From positions 17,474,336 to 17,538,335 of the forward strand of contig CM040091.1 in NCBI GenBank assembly GCA_022496805.1: 64,000 bases of DNA. The letters are read 5' to 3'. Positions 58,101-64,000 of this stretch are shown here, in pieces (the first letter of the stretch is position 1; each line of letters opens with the position of its first letter). The notes under the pieces were generated by a model. It worked only from the letters and a program-made list of their open reading frames with translations, was not told the DNA's origin and did no database searches. This stretch comes from Pohlia nutans. Lineage: Eukaryota; Streptophyta; Bryopsida; Bryales; Mniaceae. The position numbers and the translations under genes are program-made.

Positions 58101-61100
58101 TCAGGTGGACAAAACTGAGCTTTCATCCACTTCTAGACCTACTTTCGTCCACCGCGCAGCTGATTGCCCTTTCCTACCAACTGTGCTCCAGCTGTTTCCC
58201 CCCAAAATAGATTGTACTCAGTTTAATACTTTGGATCCCATTCGCAATTTCCTAAATTACTTGTACTAAAATCATAATGGACTAGAATTGTGGTGTACCT
58301 AAATTATTTATAATGGCTTGTACTCTATCATTGCATTCTATCTTATTTGTAATTTTTGTTATAAATTCTTATAAATTTTAGCTATGATGAATAAAATCCA
58401 TGCTATTTTCTGCCGCACGTTGTTTGTAAAATGCAGTAAGTGACCCACCCGAGCCTTCTTCGCTTGGACCAGTTGAAGTTAGAGAAAATTCTTTGTAATT
58501 CCTCTGATCCTTGACAAATGCTTCAAATTCGACAAGTGCAATAGTAGGCTTCTAAAGAATGACATGTACATTTTGATTTTTGGCATTAGGATTTGATAAA
58601 TGTAACAAATTGTATTCCACTAATAGGACCCATGTCATTGAGCATGTTGGCGCAAAAAGACCAGTCCTCCATGAATATGGGTTGTTAGACTTGACCGATT
58701 CCACGGTGGAACACTCGAATGGGACAAACCCATGCTCAAATGTATATTGTAGGCAACTAGCAAGATCGTTACCTCGTCGTTGAATATTTATTTAAAGTAG
58801 AAAAACAATGTTCTCTAGGAAAAATAGAATTAGTGAAAATTTCAATTTTTTTTACAAAGATTGAAACAAAATTCGCCCATTCACATAGGCTTGCAAGTTC
58901 TTTTTATCCCATATGATTTGGGAGTGACATGGAGTGAATTTGATTACAAGACAAGCTCTTTCATCTTCCGCAACACACATTTGATTACTTTAAAAAATGA
59001 TAATATTTCAACATTTCAACAATTTCAAATTCCGATCGATATTGTTGAGAAAATTTCCAACAATTTCAAATTTCCAATTGAAAAATGTTGAGAAAATTTC
59101 CAATTTCAAATTTCGGCAAAAATCGCTTGTAATTTCCAAGAAAATTCTGCATGTTATTTTTCAAATATTTATTGAGGAACTTGCTAGTAGATTCTCCACC
59201 TTTTTCTCATGAAACTTCACACTTAAGGTAGGAAAACCAAAAACGGTTAATGCCCTCAAGGCGTGCACTAGAGTTTTTTAAAAGCAGGGAGGTGGTAGAC
59301 CGAAAATGGAGAATTTTTGCATGACGAGGATTCCTAAAAATTTACTAAAAATTACCTTTTTTTTTTGAATTTTTGATAGCCTTGTGTGCGGTTTTATGTG
59401 ATATTAGTTAACCGTTTTAGGTGCTTTCATGTGTAGAAAAGGAAGAGTCTAGTATACAAGAAGGGGGTTTGACAAACTTCCCACTTTGAGAAATTGTAGA
59501 TAATTATTTATGGGGAATAAAAATACGAAACAACTTGCATTCTTCATCATTTCTTCTTCTTCATCTCAAAAAAATTTCACATAATTTCCAACTCCATTCC
59601 TTCTGGTCAAACCACCTTATTTTCACAGTTTTTGGTTTTCCTACCTTAAATCTTTTGGGTGTGTCAAAATGTCAACCTTCATGGTTTTCCACTTATCAAA
59701 ATTCCGGCTGCCCATCATTGGTCAGTATCAAACCAGTAAACACCTGCCCCATTGCAGTACAATTCCAAAAGTTTCAAAGTACACTGACCATTCCCAGAAA
59801 TTACTTAAGACGACATGACAGCACTTTGAGAATAGCATTTTGACTTTGTCGTCTCCGCAACGACTCCCTTCAACCTTCCACAATTAGTAACTCACTAATT
59901 TGTTTTTCCACTTTTTCCTTGTACCCAGGTGCTTTTCTATCAATAACATGTTGATATCTAGGTAATACTCGGGCAAAATTAGGCTGTAGACCTTAATATT
60001 TTCGTTGTGTTTGGCTATTTTTTCTCTTCATGAAATTCCTTTATGAAAAATTAGACACCCAATTTCATGTGTACCACTGATCTCAGAACCACTTTATGAC
60101 ATTTAGCACAGAATGCTACCTCCCACATAAATGGTAAATACTTTTGCTACCTTATGAATATATTACTCACGATACCTCTATAATATCCGGCAATACCCTT
60201 GATATACTAAGATGATACCATGATGATATCCACGGATATCACCTCACGAAGTTGCTACATATTTATAACATGATGAGCATTCTCGCTACATTTCAAAAAA
60301 AATGATTTTCTTTCTTTGTATGTTTAGCAGCCCCATTTTTTGGGGGTAGAAATCCAGCTAATTTTAGCCAATTTTGAGATATCTGATGAGTACTGAGCAA
60401 GTTGGATTAACCCTAAACGTCCCATGGGGATAGTATACACAATGTCGTATGATTGGGATTTGCTACCAACAAGAAAATCTAAATTGGGAACTCAATAACT
60501 CACTAAAACCGCATTGATCTAAATTCCATCTTCTCTTTTGAACTGAAACCCATTAAAAGTGTGGATCCATTCCAAATACAACCAAAATACACCATATTCT
60601 ACTGGTCGCAAAGGCACGTTCAGACGCTTAGGGGTTAAAATAGCATAAATGAAAATCACTGATTCAAACGTCCAAAATTAGTAACTTACTAACTCACTCC
60701 CGTAACTCACTAATCACTTCACGCTTCGGCCTTCATTCTCTTGCTTTAGCGAGCTTCCTGTTGTAGCTCCACAATTTACTACGTTTTTTTGTCTTTGGAT
60801 TTCAAGCTTGCAACTCTATTCCGTTTCGAGCATCCTTTTCTTGTCTTTGGATTTCAAGCTTACAACTCCATTCCGTTTCGAGCATCCTTTTCTTTCTTGC
60901 GTATTTCATGAACTTATTTTCACTGAAATCGGACCAGGGAATGATTTCAAATCTCACTTTAGATGATGAGGTCGGTGATTGCTTTTGCGGAGCCCTTTAG
61001 GTTGCACTTGATCGAGAGATTTCGGTTATTGTTTTGATTTGAAATTTTTTGGAGGGATGGAAGCGAGGTATTGGTAAGAAAGGGCAAGAGAATGAGGAGA

Positions 61101-61114
61101 TTAGGAGTTAGGTT
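55160..61114. other. Intergenic upstream of the ANTH gene
   Basis: No gene was recognised. Contents include family A remnants at about 55727-55875 and 57230-57315, a possible second CACTA-like foldback at 57328-57414 (left tip CACAAGTAGAAAC, right tip TTTTTCTACTAGTG, no clear duplication), an imperfect repeat of AATTTCAAATTTCC phrases at 59000-59120, and a 55-bp direct duplication (GTCTTTGGATTTCAAGCTT) at 60791 and 60843 in the ANTH promoter region. Confidence 0.5.
60411..60634. repeat. TTAA MITE, family B
   Basis: TTAA (60407-60410), then CCCTAAACGTCCCATGGGG; it ends TTCAGACGCTTAGGGG before TTAA (60635-60638). 224 bp. Confidence 0.88.
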
Positions 61115-61129
61115 ATGGTTGTGAGAGCC

Positions 61130-63020
61130 ATGGCGGGATGGTTGAGGGGGCGGAGCAAGCTTGCCGCGATACTAAGCCTATTGAAGGATCAGACGGCAGC
61201 TGGCATCGCGCGAGCGAGCGGTCCGTTCTCGCACTTGCGAGTGGCGATACTCCTTGCGACCAGCCACGAGGAGAGCCTCCCGGAGGAGCATCACGTGGAA
61301 GAAATCATGGCGACGGGCGCGGGGCCGCGATTACAAGTCTCGTTCTGCACGCAGCTGCTCGTGAAGCGCCTCTCCAAGACGCAGAGCTGGTGTGTCGCTA
61401 TCAAGTCTCTTGTGATATTGCACAGGTGTATCTTAGACGGTAGTTTCCTCTTCCAAGACCTGCTTGCTCACGTTTCCATGAAGGAAGGGAAAGGTTATCT
61501 TAGTTTTTCGAATTTTAGCGACGACGAGTATTGTATTTGGACGAAGCAATACGCAAGATACTTGGACGAACGGCTTTGCTGCGCGCGTGCGTTGAAGTCG
61601 CATCTTGACAGCAGGTGGACAGCGGAGCAGAGCCGACATCAGATGGAGTTTCTTGAGTCCGAGGAGATTTTGTTTCAATTAGAAGCGCTCCAGAATTTGC
61701 TACAGGAGCTTTGCCAGTGTGAAGCAGCGGAGCATCCTGTCATTCAGGGCGCGCTTGTGCTTGTGGTCACGGATAGCTTCAAGGTGTACGACGAAATTAG
61801 GTTTCGGTTTCGGGAAATGTTATCTCGAGTGACCTTGGAGCTTTCTGAGAGCCTTAGCCTTCTTCATTGTTATAAGAGAGCGCGTTTGCAGATGCAAAGT
61901 GTGGAAAGGTTTTTTGAGGATTGCAAGGAGTTGAGAATGTTTTCTGATCTACCGTTTCCGGAGAAAGATATCGTGTCTGAGCTTGAACTAAAGAAATTGA
62001 CGGAATCGATCCAGAGTATACCGGTGAAGCCTAGCGGTCCGTTGTATACGAGAAGGTCAGCGTCGGTTGGAAGATTACATTTTGGTGGAGGGAACTCCAG
62101 CGACAGCACAGCTCGTGAGCCACCCAGTAATGGTACGTTCTATTCCACAGAATTTTCAACTAAAGGACCAAGAAGCCCAAATCGGGCCTCGTGTTTTTTT
62201 TAGCAGGTTTGAGTAGGTCCTATGTGGACTTCTTTTTGTTCATTTTTTTCCCCAACAGTGATATAAAATTTGGTCTCATCTGAATTATTTTTCACAATTT
62301 TTCACAATATGATCAATTGAATTTGTCAATTTAAAACCATGAATACTTGCTCCTTTAGGGGTTAACAACGAAGTCTATGTTCGGGACACATGTAGTATCG
62401 AGAACTCACCTCGGCAAATGTACTTGCTGGCTACATTCTACACGAGATAATACACGGGAGGTTCCTGATACTACATTCTAGCCCATTCACCAGAATTCAC
62501 CCCCAGGGGTACTCTAGAAAACTTAGCCGCATTACAATCAGCAGGTTCTACATTAGAAACTGCCTTGAACGAAATTACAATTGATAGGGTTTAACACGGA
62601 CAAGTTTTCTAGAACAACCTATGGGGTTTTTGCTAGTCCTTGCTTATCAGATAGCTATGTTTTATTTTATTTTTAACAAATTGAGGAGGTGGCCCCGTGT
62701 AGTTGGATTTTCTGTTATCGCTGTGCAGAACATTCTTGTCTTGTTTTCTAAAAGCTGCGATCAATTGTTGTTTCTTTGGTGGAACAGGTCTGGCTGTTGA
62801 TGTAGGGAAAGGATCTCTGCAAAAATCTTCAAGTCAGCGTATGCACAAGCCTCCACAATCCCAAGGTATCAATGGAGCACATCATCGGCATTCCTGTGCG
62901 GACCTTATTGATCTCTCATTTGATTCAGAACTTCCAACAGCAAGCATAGGTAATGCGGCAGTTTCTGTTCCTCCTCCTATTCCCATACGAGACCTCATCA
63001 TATTCTCACCTGGTGTGTAA
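61130..63020 (+). CDS. ANTH-domain clathrin-assembly protein (CALM/AP180-like)
   Basis: Two coding exons, to 62132 and 62788-63020 (TAA), in frame. The ATG at 61130 has a GCCATGGCG context and gives 411 aa; the in-frame ATG at 61115 would add five residues. The ANTH domain fills about residues 10-285. It opens SKLAAILSLLKDQTAAGIAR, followed by LRVAILLATSHEE, VKRLSKTQSWCVAIKSLVIL, FSDDEYCIWTKQYARYLDER and VTDSFKVYDEIRFRFREM. The domain binds PI(4,5)P2 and brings clathrin and SNARE cargo to budding membranes. The C-terminal tail is short (about 130 aa) with DLIDLSFD as a clathrin-box-like motif, so it belongs with the small plant members, not the 500-600-aa ones. The intron carries a family A MITE that starts 26 bp after the donor. 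Confidence 0.92.
62159..62361. repeat. TTAA MITE, family A (ANTH gene intron)
   Basis: The left tip is worn (CTAAAGGACCAAGAAGCCC), the right tip intact (GCTCCTTTAGGGG) before TTAA (62362-62365). Confidence 0.82.
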
Positions 63021-64000
63021 GAACTCTACTTAGGTCTAGAAAAATTATACATTTCTGATAAAGTAACTCAATTCATAGGTCAGCACCCCATGAGATCCAA
63101 GTCAATATCTCTGTGAGTTTACATGTTTGGGAGTGCTGAATCCTTGTACACCTGCGGGCCATAGTCATTTGAAGAGAATATTTGGTTAGTACACGTGCTT
63201 CATGAAGACCTTTCCTGAAATGCTAAGCAACTCTCTAATATGTTAGCATTCTTTCTTTCAATAGATTATAGTATTCCCTGCTGCATTAAGGGTTATGTAT
63301 TTATACATCTTGTAGACACTCAAATGGAGATGCGAGCCCCGCCTTATACAATGAAACGTATGCCATACTCATGTGAGGCAGTTGTATTTATATCAGCTTT
63401 GAAAGCTCTTTCTAGCGAAGGACTTTTTCTTCACCTAGTGCTTTTGAATTGTTCAAGTCTGCTTGCTGGGATGGCCAATTTTACTGGCATAGCCAAAGAT
63501 GTTCTTTGCATGTATGGACTTATTATGTAGGCTATTTTACAGCACCCAAACTTATACTAGTACAATGAACATTTGGGGATGTAATTGATATCAATTATAT
63601 TAGAAGAGGACTTTGTAGGTTTGGTCCTTGATATACCAGCCCAAACCTAAATTTTGCTAGAGAAGATGAGTCTGGTTGGTCTCAATAAGTAGTATACCAT
63701 CTTGGAATGCTCTGGGTGGCAGAAAGTCTTTGTAAATTAAATTGGGACCTTGGTTTTTAGAAAGAAATTTGAGGATACCAATCATTGGTGGGAATGTTCT
63801 AAGATTCAACAAAAACTATAAATAGTTCAATAATAGGGATCATATTTGAATTACGGCTTTTCAATATATTATGAAAAATTTCAAAAAAGTGTCAACACGA
63901 TAAATTACGGCTTTTCAATATATCTTTCAAAGAATATTAATGAGGTTCAAATTTCTAGGTCTGAAGTGGAATCATGTTCTAAAGACAAGGCCAATAGTCA
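63021..64000. other. 3' UTR and downstream DNA of the ANTH gene
   Basis: No further gene was recognised; open frames here are short and AT-biased. A 25-bp phrase, AATTACGGCTTTTCAATATAT, is repeated at 63851 and 63904. Confidence 0.45.

Noticed and set aside
58580..58783. 67-codon frame
   Set aside because: No family resemblance, no splice or codon evidence; likely random.
1..64000. CRISPR arrays, bacterial operons, rRNA or intact tRNA genes
   Set aside because: None seen. The tandem repeats lack unique spacers of even length, and the window is plainly plant nuclear DNA.

Overview
This is nuclear DNA from a land plant. It is AT-rich, its genes are broken into many introns with GT-AG or GC-AG ends, and it carries plant-type transposons: Stowaway, Tourist/Harbinger, CACTA and Ty1/copia. 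The gene set is plant-like, including a plastid-division protein and a fused uridine kinase-UPRT. The mobile-element mix suggests a non-seed plant such as a lycophyte or fern, but that is inference and the species cannot be named from the sequence.

Five protein-coding genes could be assembled exon by exon, each with a reading frame that stays open across all splice sites. They are: (1) an MCD1-like plastid-division protein, minus strand, 8986-14247, 4 coding exons, 332 aa; (2) DCAF13/SOF1, a WD40 protein of 18S rRNA processing, plus strand, 18120-23042, 16 exons, 452 aa; (3) a uridine kinase-like/UPRT fusion, plus strand, 39124-45473, 14 exons, 506 aa; (4) SMG9, a nonsense-mediated-decay factor, plus strand, 48478-52990, 8 exons, 436 aa; (5) an ANTH-domain clathrin-assembly protein, plus strand, 61130-63020, 2 exons, about 411 aa. 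They are unrelated housekeeping genes and do not form a pathway.

The rest is dominated by short non-autonomous DNA transposons (MITEs). The main group ends in CCC(C)TAAA/CCCTTT-type inverted repeats and sits between duplicated TTAA tetranucleotides, which is the piggyBac hallmark. About thirty full or partial copies in several families (about 220, 290, 570, 725, 795 and 960 bp) lie in introns and intergenic DNA. The window also contains one occupied site next to its duplicated empty counterpart, two copies with matched non-TTAA duplications (CTAA, ATAA), one nested pair and one 1.6-kb head-to-head pair. Two tandem arrays are built from these elements. No transposase gene for them is present.

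Layout: 1-1174 copia remnant; 1175-8985 MITE-rich intergenic; 8986-14247 MCD1-like; 14248-18119 intergenic with MITEs and (AT)n; 18120-23042 DCAF13; 23043-38330 a 15-kb stretch without a recognisable gene but with many MITEs; 38330-45473 uridine kinase with leader; 45474-48477 intergenic duplications; 48478-52990 SMG9; 52991-61114 duplicated and MITE-rich DNA; 61115-63020 ANTH gene; 63021-64000 downstream DNA.
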